Shown here one piece after another: positions 18,505 through 27,959 of a stretch of 64,000 nucleotides of DNA (position 1 is its first letter; each line of letters begins with the position of its first letter). Below the pieces are notes generated by a model, which did not search any database, was not told the DNA's origin, and saw nothing but the letters and a program-made list of their open reading frames with translations. The position numbers were made by a program, and so were the translations under genes. This DNA is from Cyclobacteriaceae bacterium (GTDB lineage: Bacteria > Bacteroidota > Bacteroidia > Cytophagales > Cyclobacteriaceae), in contig JAPZUF010000012.1 in the NCBI GenBank assembly GCA_027533395.1, positions 1 to 64,000 of the forward strand, given 5' to 3'.

Positions 18505-21500
18505 ATGAGAAGAATTTTACTTCTAACAGCCTTTGTCTTGAGCGCGGCTGGCGCTTGGGCACAAGGGGTAACAACCGCTAGTATGAGCGGTGTAGTGAAA
18601 GACATCAAAGGTGATGTCATTCCCGGAGCCAACGTTATAGCAACCCACGTTCCTTCTGGTACCACATATGGTACAGCTAGTAGGGCCGATGGGTTTTTTA
18701 ATTTTCCGGCTGTTCGTGTTGGCGGTCCTTACACCATTAAAGTATCTTTTGTTGGATACAAAGAACAGGTGTTAGAGAACCAATACACTCAATTAGGCCA
18801 AAACCTAGTTGTAGATTTTAAATTGGTAGATGAGAGCACCCAATTGCAAGAAATTGTAGTAACTGGCTTTCAAGATCCAACCCTTAATTCCGATAAGATT
18901 GGCGCTACATCGAACTTTGGTGTAAAGCAAATTACCAATCTTCCTTCGATCGGTCGCGACTTCCGCGATATTTCAAGACTAACACCTCAAGCTGGCGGTT
19001 CTGCCTTTTCATTTGGTGGTCGCTCTAACTTGTATAACAACCTTACCATTGACGGTGCAACTGTAAATAACGTTTTCGGCTTGAACCCACTTCCTGCCGG
19101 CCAGTCTGGTGCAACTCCTTTCAGTTTAGATGCGATTCAAGAAATTACAGTTTCATTATCGCCTTATGACGTGCGCCAAGGTAACTTTACAGGTGCAGGC
19201 GTAAGTGCTGTAACACGCTCGGGTACTAACGAAACTCAAGGTTCAGCATACTATTTTTTCAGAAATGAAAGTTTTGCCGGTAAGAAAGTAGATGGTCAGA
19301 CAATTGAAGTTCCAAGCTTTGATTTCCGCAACTTTGGTTTCAGAATTGGTGGGGCCATCATTAAAGACAAACTATTCTATTTTGCTAACGCAGAATTTGA
19401 AACAAGAACAGATCCTTTCTACACGAACCTAGTAAGAGCAAATCGTGCTGAATCATTAACAGGTAAAACACAAGCTACTAACGATAGCGATGTTGAAACA
19501 GGTTTAGTTGGTTTAAGAAATTATCTCTTATCTGAATTAAACTATGATCCAGGAGTGTTCCAAAACTTTGATCGCGCTACTGAAAGCCAACGCTATGTTT
19601 TGCGTTTCGACTACAACATCAATCAAAACCATAAATTAACACTACGTGGTAATATCACCAATGCTTTCCAAGATGTACCTCCTAGTGGTTCAGGTGGTTT
19701 TACTGGTGGTCCTGCTGGCGGTCGTGGTAACAATAACAACGTGTTATCTTTCTCATCCTCTTATTATAGAATTAATAACAACCAATATTCTGTTACTGCA
19801 GAATTAAACTCATCGTTAGGCGGTGGCCGTTTTTCTAACTCATTGGTAGCAGGATTTAGTGCATTCCGCGATTTCCGCGAAAATGCAGGTGGCCTAGCTA
19901 TACCTAATATTCCTTTAATTGACATCCAAGGACCTAATGGGCAGAACATGACAACTTTCGGTCCTGATCCTTTCACGCCCAATAACAAATTGAATCAAGA
20001 TGTTATTCAGTTGAACAATAACTTCTCGATGTATTTGAAAAACCATACTATTACAATTGGTACAGCTAATGAGTATTACAGATTCAATAACGTGTTTACT
20101 CAAATCATCAATGGTAACTACCGCTATAACAGCATTGCAGATTTTATTGCCGATTCAAATCCTCTAACAACTGCTTCCGCAAGACCTGCCGGTTATAACA
20201 TTCAGTTTGTAGCCGTACAAGGTGGCCCTGAAGCAACAGCTGCTAAGTGGGAAGCCCTTCAGCTTGGTTTTTTTGCACAAGATGAATACACAGGCATTAA
20301 GAATGTGAAAATAACAGGCGGAGTTCGTGTAGATGTTCCACTTTACTTAACTGACCTCCCTGAAAACAATTATGTTAATGCTATTGATTTCAACGGAGAA
20401 AAATTACGCGTTGGTGCATGGCCGGAAGTTCGTCCGTTGATATCACCACGTATTGGTGTTAACTGGGATGTGAAAGGTGACCGTACTACACAAATCCGAG
20501 GTGGTACAGGCGTTTTAACAGGTAGAATTCCTTTCGTTTGGTTATCAAACACAGTAAGTAACAATGGTTTATACTTTGGTCAATTTAACTCAACCAACGT
20601 ACCCTTTACGAACACCGGTGATGGATTCCCATATGATTTCAGTTTAACCCCTTATGTGTTGCCTACGGATGCTCCTGCAAGTGCATTCTCTGATTTACAA
20701 AGAGGTTTACCTCCGCTTATTACCAATCCTTTAGATCCTAACTTTGGTCGTTCAGCAATCGTTCCAGCTATCAACACAGTGGCTAAAGACTTCAAGTTCC
20801 CACAAGTTTGGAGAAGTAACTTGGCTGTTGATCAGCAATTACCTGGTGGTATTGTAGGTACATTAGAATTTATCTACACCAAAGATTTAAACGCTATGTT
20901 CTTACGCGATGCTAACCTTCGTCCAGCAGTTGCCACCCTTGCCGGAGATGGAAGACCTCTATATGGCGCAGCTGGTGGAGCAAGACAAATTTTATCTAAT
21001 GATAGAAGATTATCTGGCGATGTGTTCCAGGCTTTGGTTTTAGATAACACAGATGAAGGCTACCAGTGGAGCATTACTGCACAATTAAGAAAAACTTTCA
21101 GTGCGAACTTTGATTTAAGCTTAGCTTATACCTATACAGACGCACGCGAATTGAATCCTCAGAATGGTTCTACAGCTGGTGGTATTTACAATTCACAAGC
21201 TAACGTATTAGGTGCTAACTCTCCTGAAATGTCTTACGCAGGTGCATTAACACCACACAGAATCATTGCTTTTGGTACGTATCGTTTAGAGTATGCTAAA
21301 AACTTTGCTACAACTTTCGGTTTTACTTATGAAGGAAGATCTGGAAATAACTTCTCTTATACCTATAACGGTGATGTAAACAGTGATGGTAACAACGTTA
21401 CTGACTTAATTTACATTCCACGTAACCAAAGCGAAATTGTATTGGTACCTTCTAATGCTAGTGATACCAGAACAATCGATCAAATCTGGACTGAATTAGA

Positions 21501-21963
21501 TAACTACATTAAGCAAGATGATTATTTAAGCAAGCGCAGAGGTCAATATGCAGAACGCAATGGTGCTTTAAGCCCGTGGGTTCATAGATTAAACCTTTCA
21601 GTTTTACAAGATTATAACTTCGATGTAAACGGAAGAAGAAGAACTTTGCAATTCTCTCTAAACTTAGAAAATGCACTGAACCTACTTGATTCTAAGTTAG
21701 GATTATTCCAAAACCCAGCGCGTTCTAATGTGCTTCGTTTTGTTGGTTACGAACAACCACATACAGCAGGGACACCAGCAGCTCCTGTTGCCACGTCAGG
21801 TCCTGGTGATACTTTAGGTAAACCTTGGGCTGCAACTACAGGTCGTCCTGTGTTTGCTTTCGATACTAACTCAGATGGTACTCCTTTAACAGGGTCATTC
21901 ATTCCTGATCAAACAGTTGGTGGCCGTTGGCAGATTCAATTAGGTGTTCGCTTAACATTCTAA
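18505..21963 (+). CDS. TonB-dependent receptor, Oar-like
   Basis: The 1152-residue protein has a signal peptide (MRRILLLTAFVLSAAGAWAQ), a carboxypeptidase-regulatory-like beta-sandwich (about 24-108, GVVKDIKGDVIPGANVIATH), a plug domain (about 115-240, LQEIVVTGFQ and the SLDAIQEITVSLSPYDVRQG segment) and a large barrel ending in Phe (IQLGVRLTF). VRQGNFTGAGVSAVTRSGTNE is typical of the Oar subgroup, which includes a Myxococcus adhesion protein. Substrate unknown. A TACTTTTG -7-like element is at 18452-18459. It leads a cluster with a DUF4397 and a fasciclin lipoprotein. Confidence 0.92.
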   Translation: MRRILLLTAFVLSAAGAWAQGVTTASMSGVVKDIKGDVIPGANVIATHVPSGTTYGTASRADGFFNFPAVRVGGPYTIKVSFVGYKEQVLENQYTQLGQNLVVDFKLVDESTQLQEIVVTGFQDPTLNSDKIGATSNFGVKQITNLPSIGRDFRDISRLTPQAGGSAFSFGGRSNLYNNLTIDGATVNNVFGLNPLPAGQSGATPFSLDAIQEITVSLSPYDVRQGNFTGAGVSAVTRSGTNETQGSAYYFFRNESFAGKKVDGQTIEVPSFDFRNFGFRIGGAIIKDKLFYFANAEFETRTDPFYTNLVRANRAESLTGKTQATNDSDVETGLVGLRNYLLSELNYDPGVFQNFDRATESQRYVLRFDYNINQNHKLTLRGNITNAFQDVPPSGSGGFTGGPAGGRGNNNNVLSFSSSYYRINNNQYSVTAELNSSLGGGRFSNSLVAGFSAFRDFRENAGGLAIPNIPLIDIQGPNGQNMTTFGPDPFTPNNKLNQDVIQLNNNFSMYLKNHTITIGTANEYYRFNNVFTQIINGNYRYNSIADFIADSNPLTTASARPAGYNIQFVAVQGGPEATAAKWEALQLGFFAQDEYTGIKNVKITGGVRVDVPLYLTDLPENNYVNAIDFNGEKLRVGAWPEVRPLISPRIGVNWDVKGDRTTQIRGGTGVLTGRIPFVWLSNTVSNNGLYFGQFNSTNVPFTNTGDGFPYDFSLTPYVLPTDAPASAFSDLQRGLPPLITNPLDPNFGRSAIVPAINTVAKDFKFPQVWRSNLAVDQQLPGGIVGTLEFIYTKDLNAMFLRDANLRPAVATLAGDGRPLYGAAGGARQILSNDRRLSGDVFQALVLDNTDEGYQWSITAQLRKTFSANFDLSLAYTYTDARELNPQNGSTAGGIYNSQANVLGANSPEMSYAGALTPHRIIAFGTYRLEYAKNFATTFGFTYEGRSGNNFSYTYNGDVNSDGNNVTDLIYIPRNQSEIVLVPSNASDTRTIDQIWTELDNYIKQDDYLSKRRGQYAERNGALSPWVHRLNLSVLQDYNFDVNGRRRTLQFSLNLENALNLLDSKLGLFQNPARSNVLRFVGYEQPHTAGTPAAPVATSGPGDTLGKPWAATTGRPVFAFDTNSDGTPLTGSFIPDQTVGGRWQIQLGVRLTF

Positions 21964-21981
21964 ACCATCAGATTTAATACT

Positions 21982-23106
21982 ATGAAAAATATATTCAAAT
22001 ATTTTAGCACAGCAGCAACAATCCTGGCAATAGGGTCTCTTGCTGTTACAAGCTGCGAAGAGCCGGATTACGTATCGCCTGATACAAGATTTACGCCTTT
22101 CAATTTTTCTGCTCAATTCAAGTTTGTGAATGCATCGCCAGATGCGCCTACCATGGACTTCTTTGTTCAAGGCATTGAAGCAGGAAATGACTTAGAATTT
22201 GGAGATGAACAAACTGGTTACACCAGAATTCCACTTGCTTCTAACTTAACTTCTTTTGGACAAGTATCTTTAAGAGGGACAGCAAGCAGTGGCAACATTG
22301 GTGGTACCTTAGGTTCTGCAGCTGCTATTTTTAGAGCAGGCAGTACGAACAATAATGCTTTTGCTCCTATCAATAGAGGCAGATACACTGTATTCGCTGT
22401 AGATACGATCAACAGACCGAGACCTGAAAGAACCTTAAACCAGAGAATTGTTGCTGGAGAAACAGTGATTTATTCAGATGTAACCTACTACAGTTCAAGA
22501 ACATCTTTTACTGCTGCGAAACTTGCACCTCCAGCTGGTGATACTACTATCACACTAACAGGAAATAACTCACTTGATGTTTTCAATCTTGTTCGCAAAT
22601 ACAATGGAAATGTTAATCCATCCTTCATGACATCCATTGGCGCAGTACCACTTGGAAGCACAGATGTTGGCGGAACACGTTTTTATGTTTGGCAAGATTC
22701 CTTAAGAACATTTGCTGTAGGAAATGTTACTCAGTCAGCTATTCGTTTTGCTCACTTAGTTCCTAATGCACCAGCAGTTTGGGCAAGATTAAGACCAAGT
22801 GCAGGCGGAACAAACCTGGCGATTGCATCAAATGTTCAATATGCATTAAGTGTAGGAGGAGGATTTAGCCCAAGTGTTGGCTCTAGGGTTGCAACAACAA
22901 CCTCAGTTAACTTCCCTGCATTCACGACAGTTGCCACAGGAACACCAATCGATTATATATTAGAGATTGCAACCGATGTTAACTTTAACAATATCGTAAT
23001 CACGGTTAACAATTTAACATTCTTGGCTAATAAGAATTATACGATATATGCTTCTGGTGTTGTTGGTAAACCTTCATTAACAGCCAAAGTAATTCAACAC
23101 GATTAA
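21982..23106 (+). CDS. DUF4397 lipoprotein
   Basis: The 374-residue protein begins with a lipoprotein signal (MKNIFKYFSTAATILAIGSL followed by AVTSC, Cys near residue 25) and a DUF4397 domain (FKFVNASPDAPTMDFFVQG, about 49-67). A second related unit starts near residue 250 (IRFAHLVPNAPAVWARLRP). DUF4397 repeats are beta-sandwich modules found on cell-surface proteins. It lies 18 bp after the TonB receptor and 10 bp before the fasciclin gene, so the three are probably cotranscribed and act together at the surface; this is inference from context. Confidence 0.85.
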   Translation: MKNIFKYFSTAATILAIGSLAVTSCEEPDYVSPDTRFTPFNFSAQFKFVNASPDAPTMDFFVQGIEAGNDLEFGDEQTGYTRIPLASNLTSFGQVSLRGTASSGNIGGTLGSAAAIFRAGSTNNNAFAPINRGRYTVFAVDTINRPRPERTLNQRIVAGETVIYSDVTYYSSRTSFTAAKLAPPAGDTTITLTGNNSLDVFNLVRKYNGNVNPSFMTSIGAVPLGSTDVGGTRFYVWQDSLRTFAVGNVTQSAIRFAHLVPNAPAVWARLRPSAGGTNLAIASNVQYALSVGGGFSPSVGSRVATTTSVNFPAFTTVATGTPIDYILEIATDVNFNNIVITVNNLTFLANKNYTIYASGVVGKPSLTAKVIQHD

Positions 23107-23116
23107 TTTATCGAAC

Positions 23117-24262
23117 ATGAAGAAATTAACTCAAAATATAATGACGAAAACTGCCAAAGCAGGTTTGCTTGCCTTAGGTTTGTTTTCTTTCGTAGCCTGT
23201 GAAGATGATTTTCAATCACCGGCCAATCCAGAAGGTGTAACCATTACTGATATTATTGCTGGTAGTGAAGACCACGATGTGTTAGAAGCTGCTTTGGTAA
23301 TGACAGATTTAGTTAAAGTTTACAGCAACATTAATTCTGGTACTTACACTGTATTTGCACCAAATGATGCCGCTATGTTGGCATTTGTACAAACTACATT
23401 TAGTTTAGCAGCATTGCCAACAGAGCAAGATGCGATTTTTAGAATTAACCAGTTAACTGCTACATCTGCACCTTTAAGTTTGCCACAATTAGCTGCACGC
23501 TTAAACTACCATGTATTTACATCGGAGTTAAAAGCTGCTGATATAGTAGGCGCACAAACTTTTGCAACAGTAAACACAGCTCGCTTATCTTTATCTAAAG
23601 TTGGCAGTTCTGTTTTGATTAATACTGGAATGGGCAATTCTGGAGGAACTGTTTTAGCGGCTGATCTAGATGCAACCAACGGTGTGGTACATTCAATTGA
23701 TAAAGTACTTGCGGTTCCTTCAACATCTACAACTACTTTGGAGGTTTTTAGTGGCATGTCGGTAAACTATACATTGGCAGATCCAATTGTAGGCGGTACA
23801 GCTGCTAATGCAGACGCAAATGGAGCAGACTTTGATTTATTAGCATACACGCTTAGATTAACAGGCTTGGCAACTACTTTAGTGCCTAACGCAACCATTC
23901 GTCCTGACTTCACAGTATTTGCTCCAACAGATGCAGCCTTCCTAGCCTATTTAGGAGTTGCAACTGAAGCTGAAGGCATGACAGCTTTAGCGGCTGTAAA
24001 TGTTCAAACACTTACTAATTTGATTAAGTATCATGTTTTAGCTGGTCGCTATCTTTCAACGGATTTGTCTAATAACTTAAGCTTAACTACAGCATTCACA
24101 GGAAATAATTTAACTGTTTCAATTGACACAACGCCAGATCCGGATGTTGTTTCATTAGTGGATGGTAACAATGGCCAACCCAATGCAACAGTTACTGGTG
24201 TAAATAACATCCGTGCAAATGGTGTTGTGCATACCATCAATGCAGTTTTAAGACCTAATTAA
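23117..24262 (+). CDS. Fasciclin-domain lipoprotein
   Basis: The 381-residue protein has a lipoprotein signal (AKAGLLALGLFSFVAC, Cys near residue 32) and two FAS1 domains (about 42-200 and 210-380). Both show the FAS1 H1 pattern (YTVFAPNDAAMLAF and FTVFAPTDAAFLAYL) and the H2 pattern (NGVVHSIDKVLAVP and NGVVHTINAVLRP). FAS1 modules mediate adhesion. It is the third gene of the TonB receptor cluster and is closed by a strong terminator. Confidence 0.92.
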   Translation: MKKLTQNIMTKTAKAGLLALGLFSFVACEDDFQSPANPEGVTITDIIAGSEDHDVLEAALVMTDLVKVYSNINSGTYTVFAPNDAAMLAFVQTTFSLAALPTEQDAIFRINQLTATSAPLSLPQLAARLNYHVFTSELKAADIVGAQTFATVNTARLSLSKVGSSVLINTGMGNSGGTVLAADLDATNGVVHSIDKVLAVPSTSTTTLEVFSGMSVNYTLADPIVGGTAANADANGADFDLLAYTLRLTGLATTLVPNATIRPDFTVFAPTDAAFLAYLGVATEAEGMTALAAVNVQTLTNLIKYHVLAGRYLSTDLSNNLSLTTAFTGNNLTVSIDTTPDPDVVSLVDGNNGQPNATVTGVNNIRANGVVHTINAVLRPN

Positions 24263-24280
24263 TTTTCGAATTTGATTATG

Positions 24281-24313
24281 AAAAGCCCCGCCAAAACGGG
24301 GCTTTTTCTTTTT
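24281..24313 (+). terminator. Terminator of the TonB receptor/DUF4397/FAS1 cluster
   Basis: AAAGCCCCG (24282-24290), a CCAAAA loop and CGGGGCTTT (24297-24305) are followed by a T-rich stretch. It lies 19 bp after the fasciclin stop. Confidence 0.92.
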
Positions 24314-24345
24314 AAAGGCTTTTTGTAAATTTCATAATGGTGTTG

Positions 24346-25743
24346 ATGAAAAATTATGTCTTAGCCTTCCTTTGCTTCAGCACATTGTTGTCTTGTTCCG
24401 AGAAAAAAGATGAAGATTGGCTATTAAAGAATCCAGCCATAAAACGTGATTTTGATTCCATACAATATACTGGAACGTTAACAGCATTAATTGATAACAA
24501 TTCTATAAGTTACTTTTTATATCGAGGCCAAGGCAAAGGCTTTGATTACGAATTGCTTCAACGTTTTGCCAAAGCAAATAACCTTCAACTCAAACTTAAA
24601 TTGATATCCGGAGTTGAGAATGGTATAAGAATGCTAAATGCAGGTGAGGGTGATATTTTAGCTTTTCCACTTACAATAACACCAGAACGTAAAGATTGGG
24701 TGAGTTTTACTGAACCATTATTCGAGTCGCATCAAGTTTTAGTACAAAGAAGCAATGATCTGGACTCAGTTTCCAACATTGTCAGTCAATTGAAAGATTT
24801 GAATTTAAAATCTGTTCATGTATTAAAGCGCTCGAGTTTTGTAACAAGGCTTGAGCAAATTGAGAAAAAGCTTAATATCGATATCCAGATTATCCAAGAC
24901 AGTGCTAATGCTGCCACCGAGTCCTTGATACAACAAGTTGCAGAAGGTAAAATTGACTACACCATCACAGATGAAATCATAGGACGTGTAAACAAAGTGT
25001 ATTACCCTGAATTAGATGTAAGTGTGCCCATCAGCGATGCAGAGCAAATTGCATGGGCCGTACGCAAAAATTCACCTATGCTTTTAAAAGAATTAAATAG
25101 CTGGATGAATAAGACTAAAAAGGAATCAACCTTTATGGTTATTTACAACCGTTATTTTAATAGTCCACGCACAGCTTACAAAAGAGGAACGAGTCAATAC
25201 GCAACCATCAATGGAAATAGACTATCGTTATACGATGAAATCATTAAAAATGCTGCGAACAAAATTGGTTGGGATTGGCGTTTGTTGGCGGCTATTGTTT
25301 TTGAAGAATCAAAATTTATCAATAAACAAGAAAGTTGGGCAGGTGCCAGAGGCTTGATGCAATTGATGCCCGCTACTGCCCAGCGTTTTGGTGCCAGCAA
25401 TCCGGATGATCCGGCACAAAATATTATGGCTGGAGCAAGATTTTTAAAAAGTTTGGAAAAACAATGGGAGAAATCAGTAGCAGATTCAACAACAAGAATG
25501 AAGTTGGTATTTGCTTCTTATAATGTTGGCTTATCTCATTTAATCGATGCGCGTAAATTAGCTATACACTTTAAAGAAAATCCTAACGATTGGAAAATAA
25601 TAGAAAAGTATCTTTTACTTAAGTCAGAACCTAAGTATTACAAGAATCCTGTTGTGTTAGCCGGGTATTGTAAATGTGAAGAACCCATTCGGTATGCTCA
25701 GCGTGTACTCGACCGTTATGAAGAGTACAAAGCTCATTTATAA
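24346..25743 (+). CDS. mltF: Membrane-bound lytic murein transglycosylase F-like
   Basis: The 465-residue lipoprotein (MKNYVLAFLCFSTLLSC, Cys17) joins a solute-binding protein family 3 domain (about 40-275, GFDYELLQRFAKANNL...GEGDILAFPLTITPERK) to an SLT lysozyme-like domain (about 295-450). The catalytic Glu is in FEESKFI (about residue 320-321), followed by GARGLMQLMPATA and VFASYNVGLSHL. The pair of domains is diagnostic for MltF, which cleaves peptidoglycan glycan strands, with the N-terminal module as regulator. An ATG three codons upstream (24337) is also possible. It has no obvious operon partners. Confidence 0.93.
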   Translation: MKNYVLAFLCFSTLLSCSEKKDEDWLLKNPAIKRDFDSIQYTGTLTALIDNNSISYFLYRGQGKGFDYELLQRFAKANNLQLKLKLISGVENGIRMLNAGEGDILAFPLTITPERKDWVSFTEPLFESHQVLVQRSNDLDSVSNIVSQLKDLNLKSVHVLKRSSFVTRLEQIEKKLNIDIQIIQDSANAATESLIQQVAEGKIDYTITDEIIGRVNKVYYPELDVSVPISDAEQIAWAVRKNSPMLLKELNSWMNKTKKESTFMVIYNRYFNSPRTAYKRGTSQYATINGNRLSLYDEIIKNAANKIGWDWRLLAAIVFEESKFINKQESWAGARGLMQLMPATAQRFGASNPDDPAQNIMAGARFLKSLEKQWEKSVADSTTRMKLVFASYNVGLSHLIDARKLAIHFKENPNDWKIIEKYLLLKSEPKYYKNPVVLAGYCKCEEPIRYAQRVLDRYEEYKAHL

Positions 25744-25831
25744 AGATTTTTATTAACTAAGCAGTATGCATAAACATTAATTAAACGATTATCCTTCGTT
25801 ATAAGAAGTAGCCTTTTTAGAGTATATACAT

Positions 25832-26434
25832 TCAGTTATTTAATTGATCTATCAACTGCAATCTTTTTACAATTGTGTTTTTAGGTAGAATTGTGCCAGG
25901 ATTTAGCACTGCATTTGCTCCTATTTTTGAGTTATCGCCTATAAGCGAACCAAATTTTGTAATACCCGTTTTGGTTTGAACCCCATTAATCGAAACAATA
26001 ATCTCTTTGTTGTCTAATTCATTATTGTGATTGGCCAATATGGCTCCAGCTTCGATATTAACAAAACTTCCAATAATTGAGTCGCCTATGAAATTAAAAT
26101 GCGCAATTGCACTTTCATTGCAAATAACACTTGATTTAATTTCGCAGCCCGGACCTATTTTAACCTTGCTATTTAAAAATACTCCATTTCTTAAATAAGC
26201 ATTAGCTCCTATAAAACATCCTTGATTAATGATGATCGGAGCTTTCAACACAACTCCATTTTCAATTTTTGCTGTTCTATGTATGGCAATTCCATTTCGA
26301 ATTTCAAATTCATCGTTGCACCTGTTTACTAAGTGTGAAATGATATTTTCGATTTCTGGGATTATTTGCCAAGGAAAGTGTTCTTGATAGTGTTTTAAAG
26401 GGAAGTTCTCTACATAATCGCGAATGGAAATCAT
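25832..26434 (-). CDS. Left-handed beta-helix (hexapeptide repeat) protein
   Basis: The 200-residue protein starts with a helical part (to about 55) followed by hexapeptide-repeat rungs (about 60-190, for example IENGVVLKAPIIINQGCFIG, then SVICNESAIAHFNFIGDSIIG and IGANAVLNPGTILP), as in GlmU and LpxA acyltransferases. A separate nucleotidyltransferase domain is absent, so it is not full GlmU; it may be a sugar-nucleotide acyltransferase or a nucleotidyltransferase-associated LbH. ATG at 26434 is chosen over an upstream TTG. It lies 12 bp downstream of nhaD on the same strand. Confidence 0.75.
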   Translation of the reverse strand: MISIRDYVENFPLKHYQEHFPWQIIPEIENIISHLVNRCNDEFEIRNGIAIHRTAKIENGVVLKAPIIINQGCFIGANAYLRNGVFLNSKVKIGPGCEIKSSVICNESAIAHFNFIGDSIIGSFVNIEAGAILANHNNELDNKEIIVSINGVQTKTGITKFGSLIGDNSKIGANAVLNPGTILPKNTIVKRLQLIDQLNN

Positions 26435-26446
26435 TTTTAAGCTCAA

Positions 26447-27841
26447 TTAATACGGAGGATGAACCGCCAAATAAGGTTGTATGATGAGGTAAACAATTGC
26501 TCCGGCAAAATATCCTAACAAAGCCCAAAGCGATACCTTTTTCAAATACCAGATGAAATCTATTTTCTCCATGCCCATCGCGGCAACACCAGCCGCAGAA
26601 CCTATCACTAAAATACTTCCTCCTGTGCCGGCACAATAGGCAAGAAACTCCCACACCATGTGATCAGTATAATATACATCCATGCTATACATGCCCATGC
26701 TGGCTGCCACTAGAGGTACGTTATCTACAACAGACGAAAGTAAACCAATTAAAGTAACAATTACACGCTGGTCGCCAATGGTTTTGTCTAACCAAACGGC
26801 AGCGTGGTGTAACACTTGCATCGACTCTAAGGCGCCAACAGCTAACAAAATACCCAGGAAGAACAATACGCTGGGTACATCTATTCTGGATAATGCGCCT
26901 GCTGCTGTATAATTTTTCTTTACAGCTTCATCTAACTCCGGATTTATCAGTTCGCTCACAACCCACAACACACCTAAACCAAGCAACATTCCAACATATG
27001 GTGGCAAGTGTGTAAAAGTTTTAAAGAAGGGAACAAAGATCAATGCACTAACCCCTAATACTAACATCAACTTTCCACTGCGAACTTCGGCATCATGATT
27101 TTTTGTTTGATGTTCGTGCTGATCACCTAGAGTTCCTTTTAAAGTAAAGTTTAAAACTATCAGAGGTACTAACATACACACCACACTAGGCAAAAATAAC
27201 GTTACCATTATATTGCCAGTGGTAATTTGTCCGCCAATCCATAACATGGTTGTGGTAACATCGCCTATGGGTGTCCACGCACCACCTGCATTAGCAGCAA
27301 TCACAATCATGCCCGCAAAGAACAATCTCATTTCTTTATTGCCAATTAGCTTCCGAATAAGCGAAACCATTACAATGGTCGTAGTAAGATTATCCAGTAC
27401 TGCTGATAAAAAGAAAGTTACCCAACAAACAATCCATAAAAGTTTCTTCGGACTTTTAGTTCGAATTCTATCAGTAATAAATTTAAAGCCATGGTGGGCA
27501 TCAACTAATTCTACAATAGTCATTGCACCCATTAAAAAGAATAGAATTTGCGCGATAGCATCTAAATGACTTCCGAGTTGCGTTAAGATATATTCCTTAA
27601 AAAGTGTAAGCTCTGATAAGGCTGCAACTTTATCTTCTCCTTTTTCAATTTTTAAGTGATGGATAAATTCTTGATAATGTTGACTATCGGTTACAGATGC
27701 TGATGGCTCTGATAAAATAAAGAATGTCCAACATAAAACTCCGGTTAAAATGGCCGAAGCTGTTTTATTCACTTTGAGCGGATGCTCGAAAGCAATGCAT
27801 AAATAGCCAAGAATAAAAACAATGATAACGGTAGTTCCCAT
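26447..27841 (-). CDS. nhaD: Sodium/proton antiporter NhaD
   Basis: The 464-residue membrane protein has about a dozen hydrophobic segments and the NhaD signature regions SAVLDNLTTTIVMVSLI, AANAGGAWTPIGDVTTTMLWIGG and SSVVDNVPLVAASMGMY, with the Asp-Asn pairs of the ion-transporter (IT) superfamily. It exports sodium or lithium for protons. ATG at 27841 is chosen over a TTG at 27898. A loop of about 60 residues after the second helix is polar (HHLKIEKGEDK). It is upstream of the beta-helix gene, probably cotranscribed. Confidence 0.92.
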   Translation of the reverse strand: MGTTVIIVFILGYLCIAFEHPLKVNKTASAILTGVLCWTFFILSEPSASVTDSQHYQEFIHHLKIEKGEDKVAALSELTLFKEYILTQLGSHLDAIAQILFFLMGAMTIVELVDAHHGFKFITDRIRTKSPKKLLWIVCWVTFFLSAVLDNLTTTIVMVSLIRKLIGNKEMRLFFAGMIVIAANAGGAWTPIGDVTTTMLWIGGQITTGNIMVTLFLPSVVCMLVPLIVLNFTLKGTLGDQHEHQTKNHDAEVRSGKLMLVLGVSALIFVPFFKTFTHLPPYVGMLLGLGVLWVVSELINPELDEAVKKNYTAAGALSRIDVPSVLFFLGILLAVGALESMQVLHHAAVWLDKTIGDQRVIVTLIGLLSSVVDNVPLVAASMGMYSMDVYYTDHMVWEFLAYCAGTGGSILVIGSAAGVAAMGMEKIDFIWYLKKVSLWALLGYFAGAIVYLIIQPYLAVHPPY

Positions 27842-27892
27842 GATGAGGAAGGTTTGGTATATCGAAATATGGCTATTTTTTAAAAGTAAGAA

Positions 27893-27928
27893 AAGCAACC
27901 AATATTAATTATTTATTATCGGTTGCTT
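27893..27928 (-). terminator. Terminator after lysC
   Basis: GCAACC and GGTTGC enclose an AT-rich stretch, and on the minus strand TTTTCTT follows. It lies between lysC and nhaD, 32 bp past the lysC stop. A second short hairpin (TGGCTA/TAGCCA) precedes it near 27942. Confidence 0.6.
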
Positions 27929-27959
27929 CCGTTGTACTGTTGGCTATTTTTTAGCCAGT

